Positions 35,251-45,161 of a stretch of DNA of 64,000 nucleotides are shown here, in pieces. The stretch's first letter is position 1. Each line of letters starts with the position of its first letter. The notes beneath the pieces were generated by a model. It made no database searches. It had not been told where the DNA came from and was given only the letters and a program-made list of their open reading frames with translations. The position numbers were made by a program, and so were the translations under genes. The DNA comes from Monosiga brevicollis MX1 (taxonomy: Eukaryota; Opisthokonta; Choanoflagellata; Craspedida; Salpingoecidae), in NCBI RefSeq assembly GCF_000002865.3, contig NW_001865062.1:18795-82794 (forward strand). The letters are read 5' to 3'.

Positions 35251-38200
35251 GTTGCGGCATGGTGCCGATTCAGAAGCCCAAAACAATGTTTGTTTGGCTG
35301 CCCCCCCCCCCCGTTAATGTATCCAACCTTTTGGCATCCACCCCATGTTGCCGTCGACATAGCTGTCCTCATGATTATCGAGACACAATTCTGCCTGCCG
35401 TTGTGTGTGTCTCTGAACCTCTAGGATGGTTTGACACCCCTCCACATCGCCTGTCAAAATGGTCTTGTGGAAGTGGTAGAGATTCTATTAAACCACAGTG
35501 CTGATACTAAAGCCAAGACCCACGTCAGTACCCGCTTTTTCCCTTGCACCTCGTCATACTGTCTTTGACCGCTTCCTCTTTCTTCCTTGGCTGCCCTGTG
35601 GAGTTTGCACACACAGTGGGTATGTGTGACTCATCACTCATCATGGTACTGTGGGCCATGCTGGTGTAACCGCATGTGTGTCGATGGCCGTGGCTATTGA
35701 ACCACAGGATGGTGAAACACCATTGCACTTCGCTTGCAGCAGTGGCCATCTGGAGATCGTGACAAAGCTGTTAGCGCATGGCGCTCATGCTGACATCAAA
35801 AACATCGTCAGTGCCCTTTCCCCCCTCCTGCTTCTCCCCCCTCCTGCTTGGCCTTGCCGCTCCAGCCCATGTCCCACCCATTGCTTTCCTACCATCTTTT
35901 CCTTGCGCACATGCCCCATATTTATCCAAGACCCACCTGTCTTTGAACCTTCTTGTTTCGGCATTTTACCGTTCACGCCCTTTGGGTTCTCCTGCAATTT
36001 TTCTTGGTCCACGTTCATAATTGTCTCTTTCCCCGCCTCGTGCTTGGTTCGCGTTTTGCATCACCCGCACACAAAGGCACTTCTACAGTCATTCTACTTA
36101 ACATGTTGTCCCCTCCTTTGTCTTCAACTGTTTTTTTTTCTCTCTCCTCTGCTCATGCGCTCTAATCTTCTGCTTTTGCCACGTTTTCAGGATGGAGTCA
36201 CGCCCCTTGATTTGGCACGCCAATCAAAGCTTGCCGACAAGCTGGAGCTCGTGTTTGCTGCCCATGAGGCTCGCCTGGCACAACCACCCGCGCCCCTCGC
36301 TCCGCCCACGCCTGCTGCACCGTCTTCCGCCTGGCTGCCACCTTTGCCCAGCTCCGCACCCACCCTCGAGGTGAGCCTGCTCCTTGCTTTCCCCATGCAT
36401 TTGCTGCCTCGATCCCCCTGCACGGCCTCATCCAACCCAATCACGACCAATGACACCATACAACCCCCATTAGACCACGGCCTCTGTTGTGGTCGCGGTG
36501 GACACCTGGCTCAGGCCGCTCTTGCCCGAGCGCAACACCAGCCATCCCCTCCCACACCTCGATGCCTTTATCAGCGGTGCCGCCAAACAAAACCTCAATC
36601 TTGCAACGGCAGTTGCTTCAATCCGCAAAACCATCGACGAAGCGCCACCAAAGTTTCCTGTCATGGACTGGGCTGCCTTTCAGGCGACCATTACCCAGGC
36701 TCTCGGTGCGCTCGACCAGGCACTGACAGCGGCCGAAGCATTGAACAGCCGCTTGGGTCAATTGGACCCCAACACTCACAACCTTGAATCAGTACTGCAA
36801 GAGCTACACGATGTCGCTGCTCGGTTTGAGCTGCAGCCGGTGCTTCTCGAGCTTCAGGACATGCTGGCAGCGTGCTCCGCTCCACCCACCACGCTGACAA
36901 TGGCACCCGAAACGCCACCCACCGACCTCGGTGCAGCCCTGCACAAAATCGCCATGCTACTCAACGTGGGAGCTGAGCGTCAAGAACTGCTCACAAGCAC
37001 CAACAGCAACCTCAAGCGCCTGGTGCTGACCTTGATCGATGCCCTGGACGCCGTGGCAAGAGTGGGAACCACCGACACAATTCATCGCGTGGAAACGCTA
37101 CGGCAATGCGCGCAATGCATGGATACAAATGCACCGCCTCCAGCCGAGGCATTGCCCGAGGCCTGGGAGCAGCTGTGCCAAGCCCACGAAAATCTGGGCC
37201 TGCCCGAGCAGAATGGCCTGGAGCAGCTCGCAAACTGGAGGACAGCACATGACTATGAGCATCAGGATTGGTACTTGGCGTTTGTGCACCACGAGTCGCA
37301 AGCTCTGTTGCAGCAGTTGCAAGACATGATCGACTGGCAGGCCACGACGCTCTCCGTATTGACCTCGTGCATGAGGCATGTGGACAGCTTGACTCAAGAC
37401 GTCGATCATGACTCATTTACTGCCCACGAGGAACTGACAAAACTGGAGACCCAGATTCAAGGTATCAACGCAGCAATGCATATCCTGCCCGCAGCTGTTC
37501 GCGCTGCACTCCTGCGAGAACTTGTCAACCTGCAAGAGCGACGCGCCATCTTGCGAGAGCAACTATCGGAGCAAACACAGGTGGATCACGCCGCAGAGCT
37601 CGCCCAGCTGCTGCATCAATACTTCCCAGCGCTACTGGTCTTTTTGCACCCCGAGCAGAGCACGCTGGGAGCGCGGCTCCGCACTGTGCTTGGGCCCGAC
37701 GTTCCGACCAGCCTTATCTTGGAGGCTATGACCGAAGTAGACCAGGGTTTGACGCTCTGCAGCCTGGGCCAGCTTGATCTTCATTACAACTCAAATCACA
37801 AGGTGTACAAGGCCCGCGCTGCGCTACAAGATTCTAAGGAACAAGACTTGGCCGTCAAGGAGTATGCATTTGCTCGGCAACACAGGCAAGATCAGTGCCG
37901 TACCTTTCTTCGCGAGCTTCGTGCTATGCGCCAGCTTGAGCATCCACATATCATCCCTGTCCTCGGCGCGCTCATGGACGTGCGAGACGGCCACCCGAGC
38001 GCATATCTGGTACAGCCATGGTGTGCACAGGGTGATTTGCAGCAGTGGCTCAGCACGGCACAGCACCTGGCCACCTCAACCGTGATTGCAAGACTCACGA
38101 TGCAGCTGCGCTCGGCTCTGGCCTTTATGCATAGCAAGGGCCTGGTGCATCGGGATGTCAAGCTGAGCAATGTCATGCTGGATGGCAAAGAGGATCAGCC

Positions 38201-39663
38201 CGTCGTGCGGCTGGGCGATTTTGACATTGCCAAGGCCGCCGCTGAAGCCACCATGCTACTATGCACGGCCACTGCATTGTCGGGCACAGCGGGCTACGTA
38301 GCACCGGAGGTGCTGTTTGGAATGGGTCGAGTGGGGGCGCGTCCGGCACAGGATGCCTTTTCCTTTGGCTGTGTTCTCTACAACACCTACATGTACCCAC
38401 AAACGGTGCCACCGGCTCTGTCGCGAACCGATGAGGTCGTGAATCGATGCACATGGAATTTATCAGCGGGAGATGGTGTCTGCAGCTTTCCGCATCTGGC
38501 TGCAGAGGTCAGTGATAGTGCGATACCTATTGACCCACAACGAAGAAGCAACCGCGCCTCTCGTGTGACTGAAACTCACTTTGGCGTCTCTGATGCAGAT
38601 GTGCGATTCGTCGAGTGATTTGTACAAGGAAACGCGGGCTTTGCTTGCAACAAATCCAAAGCAACGGCCGAGCCTATTGAGCGGCCGGCAGATTGCAGAA
38701 CGACCTGTCGCCGCCCATGCCGGGCCAGCCATTGAAGTTTTGCGCAATTCACCCGAGCTTATCCCAGAGGTGCGTTCGTTGTTGATGCAATGCTTACCTC
38801 GACATGAAGACTGATTTGGATGTACCGTGCAACTAGGTTGCTGAGCTGTTGAAGCAGCTGAGCATTGACGGGCAAGGGCCAGCTAACTTTCAGGTGCAGC
38901 GAGTGGAGCGCGTGCACAACCCCGTGCTGTGGGAACGCTACAGCGCCAAGCGACGGGAGATGCTGCGCCGCATCACGCACCAGGAGCATTGCACGCAGCT
39001 TCGAACGGCCACAGTAGATGCGCTTTCAGGCTGTCCGGCTTTGCTTCGCGATGCACCCTGTCAAGAGCGCCTGCTGCTCCACGGCATCGCATTTGACACG
39101 ATGTTACGTGACAAGATTGTGCGCTTGGGCTTTGACTGCCGCTTTGCTGGCAGCCGCGCCGGCCACCGCTTTGGTCTTGGTGTCTACTTGGCGGACCATC
39201 CCGGCAAGGTGTGTGATCATGGGGCGGCTATCCTGTTGTTGTTGTCGCTACTGCGTATTCTCATGGCGCTTACCATGATGTAGAGCCACCGATATACCGA
39301 GCCGCCAGGTCGTTTGCATCGGCTTGGCCCAAACGATGAGCGGACGCTCATCATCACACGAGCGCTGCTGGGCCATGCCTTTGTTCATCAATCACCTCCG
39401 TCCGGTGCACTGGCCCCTCCGCTTCTGCCTGATGCACCCAACAATGAGCGGTGCGTTGGGCAATAAGCGGTTGTTTTGCATACCAGAAAGTGCCTGTAGT
39501 CATCTTTTGACCCGCCTGCTGTGTCTCCATCGTATTTTTTTTTTTTTTTCTTTTTAGATATGACTCTGTCATTGCGACGCCGCTGGGAGAATGTCATGAG
39601 GTCATTTTGTTTGACAGTTCGCAAATCTATCCTGAGCTCGTGGTCTACTACACGGCCAATTAG
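33273..39663 (+). CDS. Ankyrin - protein kinase - PARP fusion protein
   Basis: Nineteen exons, 1450 residues. They are 33273-33392, 33467-33568, 33648-33746, 33839-33940, 34015-34113, 34196-34297, 34414-34515, 34604-34702, 34788-34889, 34987-35085, 35189-35287, 35425-35523, 35708-35806, 36191-36370, 36474-38507, 38599-38769, 38837-39208, 39284-39450 and 39558-39663. All phases agree. Exons 2-13 each code one ankyrin repeat and exon 14 a partial repeat plus a Pro-rich linker. Exon 15 begins with about 430 mostly helical residues. The kinase domain follows (about 930-1255): AVKEYAF, the REL glutamate, VHRDVKLSNVML, DFD in place of DFG, GYVAPE, and TNPKQRPS in exon 16. Exons 17-19 form a PARP catalytic domain: LLHG histidine, GHRFGLGVYLAD tyrosine, and YDSVIA then CHEVILFDSSQIYPELVVYY, whose glutamate fits the H-Y-E triad of poly(ADP-ribose) polymerases. 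The order recalls tankyrase, but a kinase replaces the SAM domain. It is predicted to be cytosolic or nuclear. Confidence 0.9.
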
Positions 39664-39892
39664 GATACGTCGTGCTCTATTCACTTGGTGTCTGTTGACT
39701 GTTGACTGTTGTTAAATTGAACAAGCCATGTGGCATCGATGATCTACAACCAAATGAGGGGGTCGTTCAACATCGTTTCGTGATTGCTTGGTGGGTGCAA
39801 AGCGTCGACCAGTAGCTCTTATCTGACTATGCCAAATATGGGCGACACATCCGATGTACGCTCAATGTTCCGTCTTTCTCTGGGTTTTTGCT

Positions 39893-39895
<3 letters not shown>

Positions 39896-39937
<42 letters not shown>

Positions 39938-40085
39938 CTCTCTCTCTCAAACTCTCTCTCTCAAACTCTCTCTCTCAAACTCTCTCTCTCTCTCTCAAAC
40001 TCTCTCTCTCAAACTCTCTCTCTCAAACTCTCTCTCTCTCTCAAACTCTCTCTCTCTCCTCTCTCTCAAACCCTCTCACACTCTC
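39896..40085. repeat. CT / CAAACTCTCT satellite, array 1
   Basis: A CT microsatellite with interspersed CAAACTCTCT units, starting about 230 bp after the PARP stop codon. The same composite motif forms arrays at 43346 and 48119 in the same orientation. Frames read through it as SLSLSL are artefacts. Confidence 0.93.
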
Positions 40086-40104
40086 TTTCTCCTCACCACG
40101 ACAG

Positions 40105-40640
40105 ACGCAGTCGGGCAACTGGGCTGGCTAGACGGCTTGGCAGCTGGGTAGCTCTTGATGAGCGTCTTTTTTCTAGCCTCTTTGGGGTTTGCGTGTACCT
40201 TGATGTGTTATTGTTTCCCACTGCTCGGCACGCACCGAATGGGCGGGACTCCTTGCGCACATAGATGCCCCACACCCACAAATCAGCATGCTCGGGCTCG
40301 TTTTCAAGAACACCCAAGGGCCCATAATCGATCGGAATGACGTTGACCGACCAGACAATCAGCGTGCCAAAAACAGCCGTGGCATCACTGTAACGCATGA
40401 ATCTTGCTCACATGTCAATTGATCGTTCGGGGGCAGGTGATGACGACCCAACCGGCAACTGCGCAACGACGAAAGCAACAGGCTGAACAGGTATACATGT
40501 ACAAGGAAAACAAAGATTCACATTTAAAGACAGTCAGTCAGTCAGTCAGCTTGAAGCTCAGGCAAAACAAAAGTAAGCCAGGCAACGCGCGTCGCGCGCA
40601 CTCATGCAAACTCCATGCATCACAGACAATGAAAGTCTAC
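40105..40640. repeat. Diverged duplicate block, copy 2 (partner 32020-32600)
   Basis: This is the partner of 32020-32600, between the CT satellite and the second ankyrin copy. It keeps block order but has clear substitutions and indels, unlike the nearly identical ankyrin exons that start about 460 bp further on. The stretch 40641-41100 holds no recognised gene. Confidence 0.8.
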
Positions 40641-41101
40641 GACTATGCCCTTGCACATCCAGATTCACGATACACCAACCAAACACTGGGAGAAAAAAGG
40701 GCGCGGCAATCACTGAAGCCAAGCGGCTAGCGGGTAGGATTGAGCGCTTGCACGGCATTGTTGAGTGCAATCGGGGGGGCACGATTCGCTTCATTAAAGG
40801 GTGCCAATGGCAGTGAATAAATCGCTTCCTGACGAGAAAGCACAGGATAAACTGCCGTTTCCGCTTGATTCGCCTCAATGCGGCCTTGATTAACCACATC
40901 CAAGCGATTCATCTTGCCGTTTCGTTGGAATCCAAGCACGACACACACAGGACGTTCGAGCAAGAGAAACTGAACTGGTTCGAGATACAAGCAACAGGAA
41001 TCCAAAATTTAATGTTGATTGGCATCACCACAAGTTGACTGTCTTTTGTTTTATTGTTGTTGCTTTTGACGCATTTTTTTCGTTTGTGCTCGGCGAAGAA
41101 A

Positions 41102-42194
41102 CGGCAGCCCGAAGCATGAGTGACGCCGCAGCACTTTGGCGCGCTTGCAACGCAAGTGATTCTGCAGACGCGCTTCGGTTGTTGAACACATGGCCCCCGC
41201 CACGCATGCGCGCTGCTGCGACACAACGTTCCCAGGTACAAACGCGCACCGCATGACTGGCTCGTCTGTGAAGAGAATCTCTGCTGACTTTCGCGCTCTG
41301 CTTCTATAGGATGGTTGGACCGCACTCCATTGCGCCACAATCAGGGGCTATTCTGAGGTCGTCCAGCTCCTGCTGAACCATGGTGCCCCCATCAATGCGC
41401 TTATTCTGGCGGTATGCACCTATCCATTACCCGTCCATGACCATGCGCAAAAATCGTGAGCTCAATGCTGAGCCTCCTTGCTGTGCATAGGACAAGCGCA
41501 CACCACTGCACTATGCTTGCGAGACGGGGGACTCAGACATGGTTCGCGTTTTACTATCTCACAAGCCTCAAGTGAATGCACAATTGGAGGTATGCTCGAG
41601 CAATCGCACACGCGCTGTGAGCGCATATCGTTTTTCAGCCCTGGGCTTGAATCACATGACTCGCATCTGCCCTGCACCTAGGACGGTCGTACACCGCTGC
41701 ATCTGGCAGCCACAGGTGGCTATGATCAGATTGCAAAGCGCCTAGCCGAAGCGCAGGATACGAATTTGTCTCTCCGTGATAACGTAGGCACGCGGGCTTG
41801 CAAACAGACGCTCTGCCTTCAAACGTAGCGCCTCACTGTTCTGCCTTACATTTGCAGAACGGCATGACGGCACTGCACCTCGCCAGCAGAACTGGGCACA
41901 TTGCCGTGGTTGACACACTGCTGAAATTTGGAGCTGACCCAACCCTAAAAAGTCACGTGAGTTGCCTTCAATACATTTTTCGCGTGGCCCTTCCTCGCCA
42001 ACAAACCCGCATCGAGTCACTTCACTTGGCATGCTCAGGAGGGCGAGTCGGCTTTGCACTTGGCTTGCCAAGATGGGTCTCTGGATCTCGTGGATCTTTT
42101 GCTCGAGCAACCTGGAGTCGATGTTAATGCCTCGACAAATGTACGTTCGCCTTTGTATATCAGGTTACAGGTTTGTCTTTGCGATCACGCTCAA

Positions 42195-42248
<54 letters not shown>

Positions 42249-43100
42249 CTTGGTACCATTATCAAGGGTGGGTGGACACCGTTGCACTTGGCATGCAGCT
42301 TTGGGCACAAAGACTTGGTCGAAAGGTTGCTGACCGAATATAAAGCAAACATCAACGCGAAGACCAATGTGAGTTCCGAGTGGTTGTTTGCTTGCGCTCA
42401 CTTCGCTTGCCGCTCACACCGTTTTTTTTTCCCTTAAATTAAAACTCAATACTAGAATGGCTACACGCCTTTGCATTGGGCATGTACTCGTGGCCATTTG
42501 CTCGTCGTGGAAGCCCTAGTGGCGCATGCTGCCGATGTGTCTGCAAAGACCTTCGTAAGCTTTGCCTCTTTTCGCTTTGCTGCCATGATCGTTTTGGGCG
42601 CCCCTGTTCTCAACCTGCGATCATGCTTGTGTGTTTTAGTCTAATGTAACAGTGTTGCACGAAGCCTGCGGAAACGGACATGTAGCGGTTGCAGAATTCT
42701 TGCTGAAAGACAAGCGGGTCGTCATCGACGCAACAACCGCCGTGCGTCTGTTATCTGATGCAGTTGATGGGCCACATCTTCTCACCCATCTCTTCAACAA
42801 TCTCATTTGGAATGAGTACGCCTGTCGCAATTTTGCAGGGTGGCTACACAGCACTCCACTGGGCCTGCATGGAAAACCACGAGGATGTTGCTCTTTTGCT
42901 TTTGAGAATGAAGGCCGATGCAAACGCCCGAACTGACGTAAGTTGCGCTCCGAACCACGTTTGACCGTTGCGGGACATCATGCTGCGCCGTGTTCTATTC
43001 ATTGTTTGAGATTTCAATTGGGTTTGATTGTTTCTAGGATGGCCAGACGCCACTGCACCAGGCCTGTTTGAAAGGCAATGTAAAGCTAGTGGACACGCTG
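41102..43100 (+). repeat. Near-identical segmental duplicate, copy 2 (partner 33259-35250)
   Basis: Partner of 33259-35250. The T run in the sixth intron (about 42197-42248) is 10 bases longer than in copy 1. The duplicate is in direct orientation, about 7.85 kb downstream. Confidence 0.93.
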
Positions 43101-43341
43101 TTGAGTCACGAGGCCAATCCAAAAGTCAAAAACGACGTTGGCTGCTTCTTTTTTGCAACCTACCTTTGTCATTCACCTGCATCTTAATTGTTCTCTCATG
43201 ATCGTCGAATGCATTGTTGCTGGTATGCAAATCTTCATGCAGGATGGCTGGACACCACTGCACTATGCCTGCGCAGACGGGCATTTGAAAATCGCGGTGA
43301 TTTTATTGAAGCACGGCGCTGATGTTGAAGCCACAAATATT
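41116..43341 (+). CDS. Truncated ankyrin-only duplicate of the ankyrin-kinase-PARP gene
   Basis: Twelve intact exons, 408 residues up to the last donor. They are 41116-41235, 41310-41411, 41491-41589, 41682-41783, 41858-41956, 42039-42140, 42267-42368, 42456-42554, 42640-42741, 42839-42937, 43038-43136 and 43243-43341. All are open and in phase. Exons 1-10 are nearly identical to the fusion gene. The second half of exon 11 and exon 12 are diverged ankyrin repeats (GxTPLHYACADGHLKIAVILL). After the exon 12 donor (GTCAGT) comes a CT satellite and then the Kelch gene. No kinase or PARP exons follow. It could be a non-functional copy, an ankyrin-only protein, or the 5' part of a chimera with the Kelch gene, since the frame stays open from exon 12 through the satellite. 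Confidence 0.75.
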
Positions 43342-43345
43342 GTCA

Positions 43346-43407
<62 letters not shown>

Positions 43408-43632
43408 AAACTCTCAAACTCTCTCAAACTCTCAAACTCTCTCAAACTCTCAAACTCTCTCAAACTCTCTCTCTCAAACTCTCAAACTCTCAAACTCTCA
43501 AACTCTCAAACTCTCTCTCTCTCTCTCTCTCTCAAAGTCTCAAACTCTCTCTCTCTCTCTCAAAGTCTCAAACTCTCTCTCTCTCTCTCTCAAACTCTCT
43601 CTCTCTCTCTTTCTCAAACCGACCAAACCAAT

Positions 43633-43665
<33 letters not shown>
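43346..43665. repeat. CT / CAAACTCTCT satellite, array 2
   Basis: About 320 bp of CT units with CAAACTCT and CAAAGTCT variants, directly after the last ankyrin exon of the truncated copy and ending 10 bp before the ATG of the Kelch gene. It thus occupies either an intron or the Kelch promoter and 5' UTR. Confidence 0.95.
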
Positions 43666-43666
<1 letters not shown>

Positions 43667-43674
43667 GCCGCATC

Positions 43675-44802
43675 ATGATGAAGAGGGGGCGTGAGCTGCG
43701 GCTGTTGGGGCTGGGCCTGCTGCTGCTGCTGCTGGTGATGGGACTGGCAGTGGGCTCTGGGGACCTTGAGGAGGCAATCATTGGCACGGATGCAGCCGGC
43801 AACTTGGTGATAAATAGCTCGCGTGTGCCGGGGGGCGGGCGGGTGCTGGTGGATGGTGTGGACGTGCAGGCGTTGCAGACCGCCTGTGCCGACTTGTTGC
43901 AGGCGCAGGCGGAGCTGCTGGCGGCCCAGGCGCGTCTCGAGGCTCGGCTGCGGCGGGTACCATTGTACGAGCCACAAATCTACGTTGTGGGTGGCCTCAA
44001 CGGCAACATGAGCGAGCAGGTGTACATGTTCAACGGCACGCGCTGGTGGTCCACAGCCGCCCTACCCACGCCTCGCTTTAGCTTGGCCGCCGCTGTTCTA
44101 AACGACGGCTTGTACGTCCTGGGTGGGCTGTATTACATGGGCATGGACGGCTCCGCGCCAATCACAACGGCAGCGGTTGAGGTCCTGGACGGCTTGGTCT
44201 GGCGGCCAGTTCCACCCTTGCCTCAAGCCCGGGGCCGCCTGTCAGCAGTGACTTTTCAAAATGCGCTCTACGTCATTGGCGGCATGATGGGGACAGACCG
44301 ACCGACCGCTGTCTTTCGATTTGACGGCAGCACGTGGACCGAAGCAGCCCCTTTGTCTTTCCCGCGACTCGATGCCGCCGCTGTCGTTTTTCAAGATGAG
44401 ATATATCTCATTGGGGGCCGAAACGGCTCCGTCTTGGCCGTGACCGAGATCTTCAACGGCACAGCATGGCGCCCGGGGCCCAGCACGCAGGTGGCGCGCT
44501 ACGCGTTGACCGCGGTCGTTTTTGAAAATAGCATCTATGCGCTAGGAGGCCACTCGGGCCCCAACGGAGTGGGCGTGCTCGCCCTCGTCGAGGTCTTGGT
44601 CGGGCAGACGTGGCAAACCAGAACGCCCCTCAACACTGCCCGCTACTTTTTAGCGGCTGCAGTTCTGGGGGATGGCTTGTACGTCATGGGCGGGCGCAAC
44701 CAGGTGGACCTGGCCTCGGTGGAACGCTTCAATGGCACGGCCTGGCAAGCCGCCCCTCCCATGCCCAGTCCCCGAAACGGCTTTGCCGCCGTCGTGTACT
44801 GA
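43675..44802 (+). CDS. Secreted Kelch-repeat protein
   Basis: A single-exon gene of 375 residues. The first two codons are ATG. A basic start and a Leu-rich core (LLGLGLLLLLLVMGLAVGSG) form a signal peptide. Residues 38-75 are one copy of the module seen in the 28539-31195 gene (AAGNLVINSSRVPGGGRVLV, then DGVDVQALQ), followed by a short coiled coil (AQAELLAAQARLEARL). The rest is six Kelch repeats with the double Gly and spaced aromatic pattern: IYVVGGLNG, LYVLGGLYY, LYVIGGMMG, IYLIGGRNG, IYALGGHSG and LYVMGGRNQ, each followed by a W. Six blades would close a beta-propeller. Several NGT/NGS sites suit glycosylation. No membrane anchor is seen. An upstream frame is open into the satellite and ankyrin exon 12, so the start could be further upstream in a chimeric transcript. 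Confidence 0.85.
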   Translation: MMKRGRELRLLGLGLLLLLLVMGLAVGSGDLEEAIIGTDAAGNLVINSSRVPGGGRVLVDGVDVQALQTACADLLQAQAELLAAQARLEARLRRVPLYEPQIYVVGGLNGNMSEQVYMFNGTRWWSTAALPTPRFSLAAAVLNDGLYVLGGLYYMGMDGSAPITTAAVEVLDGLVWRPVPPLPQARGRLSAVTFQNALYVIGGMMGTDRPTAVFRFDGSTWTEAAPLSFPRLDAAAVVFQDEIYLIGGRNGSVLAVTEIFNGTAWRPGPSTQVARYALTAVVFENSIYALGGHSGPNGVGVLALVEVLVGQTWQTRTPLNTARYFLAAAVLGDGLYVMGGRNQVDLASVERFNGTAWQAAPPMPSPRNGFAAVVY

Positions 44803-45161
44803 TTGGCGTCCGCCTCTTGTGTGTGACAGAGCTCCGTTTCTGATTTTATTTTATTTATGATTGCATCGTTTTCATCAGTCTATTATAGTTATCAAAGGCA
44901 CAGCCAGCCCCTCATGGGCTGACAGGCGCACACACCTCTTGTATATCGAGTCGAATGTCCTCCTCGAGACCAGATATCAGAAATATGTAAGAGCAGACCA
45001 TCGACAGGCACCAAATCGATCTCGCAAATTCTCGCTTCTCCGTGCAATCTCTTGGTCTATCCACTCACACACACACTGTCTCTCTCTCTCTTTCTATCTC
45101 TCTGACTCACTCCATTCACCACTTGAAAAGCCTCAATCTGACGAGTTGTTGCTCGCTGTTC
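44803..45161. other. Convergent intergenic stretch
   Basis: Lies between the Kelch stop and the sulfotransferase stop. AT-rich with a short CT run (45080-45110). No gene was seen. Confidence 0.6.

Noticed and set aside
39784-40264. Frames reading SLSLSL (also 43322-43678 and 47862-48290)
   Set aside because: They are translations of CT satellites without other protein-like content.
40727-41005. Minus-strand frame upstream of the second ankyrin copy
   Set aside because: It has no ATG at its start, no domain, and no similarity to the frame at 32646-33212 in the matching position.
43675-44802. Kelch gene as an integral 3' part of the ankyrin copy
   Set aside because: It has its own double ATG and strong signal peptide right after the satellite, so a separate gene is the default. 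The chimera is kept only as a finding.
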